This document shows positions 5,399 through 6,229 of a stretch of 6,229 nt of DNA, one piece after another. The notes under the pieces were generated by a model. That model saw only the letters and a list, made by a program, of their open reading frames with translations. It searched no databases and was not told where the DNA came from. The translations under genes were made by a program, and so were the position numbers. Position 1 is the stretch's first letter. Each line of letters starts with the position of its first letter. The stretch is from Bacteroidales bacterium (GTDB lineage: Bacteria; Bacteroidota; Bacteroidia; Bacteroidales; NBLH01), in the NCBI GenBank assembly GCA_029933755.1, contig JAOZNO010000243.1, positions 1 through 6,229 of the forward strand. Direction: 5' to 3'.

Positions 5399-6229
5399 CT
5401 ATTTTGGAAATTCAAATATTTTATGCGTATAAGAAATTGACAGGAATAAAAATTGTAACCAACTATTTTCCGGCTTACCGTTGATACTAATGTAATCATC
5501 GCGATAAGCTGCTGTATTGTATCCAAGATCGGCAATGTTTTGCTGATAACCAATTCCCAAATTAAAATAGCCGGCAGTACGAATTGGAAAAGAAACTCCT
5601 GCCGAAGCGGAAGCCATAAATTGTAAATCATTGATAGCTACAGGATATGTATCATCATATTGAACCGAACCAAATTGATACAAATCTGCATCGTCAATAA
5701 GCAATTGTAATTCAGGGTAATATCCTGATTGTGATGCATCTCCGGTAACAATAAAATTGGCAGATTGTTTTAATGATGTAATAAAGCCCAATGATGCAAA
5801 GAAGGTCGTTTTATCAGCTAAACTATGTCGATAAGTGAAGTTCAACGGTATATCTAAAAATATAAATTCGCCCTGTTCATTAATTTTTGAATCTACATAC
5901 AGATAATAATTATCACCATCACGATCAGTACGTTCCAAATTATCATTTTGTTCGTTATTGTATTCAGAATTGTTTTGTGTATTGTAAACCGAATAGTTTG
6001 CACCTACCGATACACCGAAATTACTGTTTAAAAAATAATGAATACTTAAACCAGCACTACTGGATAGAGGAAACTCAGTATTCTTAAGGTAGCCCTCAGT
6101 ATCTTCTGACAGGGACAATCTGCTAATCCCCGGCATTAAGTTTACCCCTACATGAAAACCTCTCATTCGTTTATCACTTTTCCTTTTTAAAAGAGTTTCT
6201 TCGTTTGTGATTGAGGCGATTAAAAAATT
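5399..6229 (-). CDS. Outer-membrane beta-barrel protein, PorT/OMP_b-brl-like, N-terminus outside the window
   Basis: The frame is open to the window edge: 21 in-frame codons without a stop precede the first visible ATG (6164-6166), so that ATG is probably internal and the gene is partial. The visible 276 residues have the alternating pattern of an outer-membrane barrel. Numbering from the ATG, barrel strands include FHVGVNLMPG (4-13), SSAGLSIHYFL (36-46), FGVSVGANYSVY (50-61), the family-typical FIFLDIPLNFTYRH (101-114), FFASLGFITSL (122-132), MASASAGVSFPI (184-195), YFNLGIGYQQ (200-209) and FLFLSISYTHKI (239-250). Polar, acidic loops such as 62-98 would face outside. No signal peptide is visible because the N-terminus is missing. 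The basic stretch before the barrel (LLKRKSDKR) could be a linker after a membrane helix, as in Bacteroidota proteins that combine a cytoplasmic or anti-sigma-like segment with a barrel-like domain, but this is conjecture. Confidence 0.85.
   Translation of the reverse strand, partial: NFLIASITNEETLLKRKSDKRMRGFHVGVNLMPGISRLSLSEDTEGYLKNTEFPLSSSAGLSIHYFLNSNFGVSVGANYSVYNTQNNSEYNNEQNDNLERTDRDGDNYYLYVDSKINEQGEFIFLDIPLNFTYRHSLADKTTFFASLGFITSLKQSANFIVTGDASQSGYYPELQLLIDDADLYQFGSVQYDDTYPVAINDLQFMASASAGVSFPIRTAGYFNLGIGYQQNIADLGYNTAAYRDDYISINGKPENSWLQFLFLSISYTHKIFEFPK

Noticed and set aside
5395..5631. Minus-strand 78-codon frame overlapping the barrel gene
   Set aside because: It is an out-of-frame shadow. 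The barrel pattern is in the other minus-strand frame.
1..6229. CRISPR array, tRNA, rRNA, transposase or phage genes
   Set aside because: No spaced repeat series, cloverleaf, rRNA-like sequence or mobile-element protein was seen in any part of the window.

Overview
The window looks like chromosome of a Bacteroidota bacterium, probably of the Bacteroidales/Marinilabiliales type. The sequence is AT-rich. Start codons lack Shine-Dalgarno sequences and sit behind A/T-rich leaders. Exported proteins end their signal peptides in forms such as SFA-Q. The families present (PorT-like outer-membrane barrel, secreted caspase-fold protein, WcaE-like GT2, DUF438/hemerythrin/PAS protein) are also common in that phylum. 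The assignment to phylum is inferred from these features, not from a marker gene.

Layout. Positions 1-115 are a leader containing an 8-bp tandem repeat. Positions 116-1360 (+) encode a hemerythrin-PAS sensor-like protein of the DUF438 family. Positions 1361-1661 are a structured intergenic region. It holds a possible promoter, a stem-loop, one copy of a 13-bp direct repeat, and two diverged copies of an approximately 75-80 bp unit. Each unit carries a GC-rich hairpin inside a tiny ATG-initiated reading frame, and the second tiny frame overlaps the next gene by ATGA. Positions 1662-2477 (+) encode a family 2 glycosyltransferase, with the second copy of the 13-bp repeat at its stop codon. Positions 2478-2552 separate convergent genes and contain a short repeat and hairpin.

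The rest is on the minus strand, read from right to left: an outer-membrane beta-barrel protein (6229 to 5399, cut by the window edge), a secreted caspase-like peptidase with an Ig-like domain (5252 to 3750), and a secreted protein made of nine to ten repeats of about 35 residues (3659 to 2553). All three are predicted to act beyond the inner membrane. Their shared orientation and modest spacing (146 and 90 bp) fit an envelope-associated gene cluster, although no partner relation is proven by the sequence.

The two most unusual parts are the repeated hairpin/mini-ORF leader of the glycosyltransferase, whose second mini-ORF shares a V-A-N-K segment with the enzyme's own N-terminal extension, and the regular secreted repeat protein beside the caspase-like gene, for which I recognise no named family.
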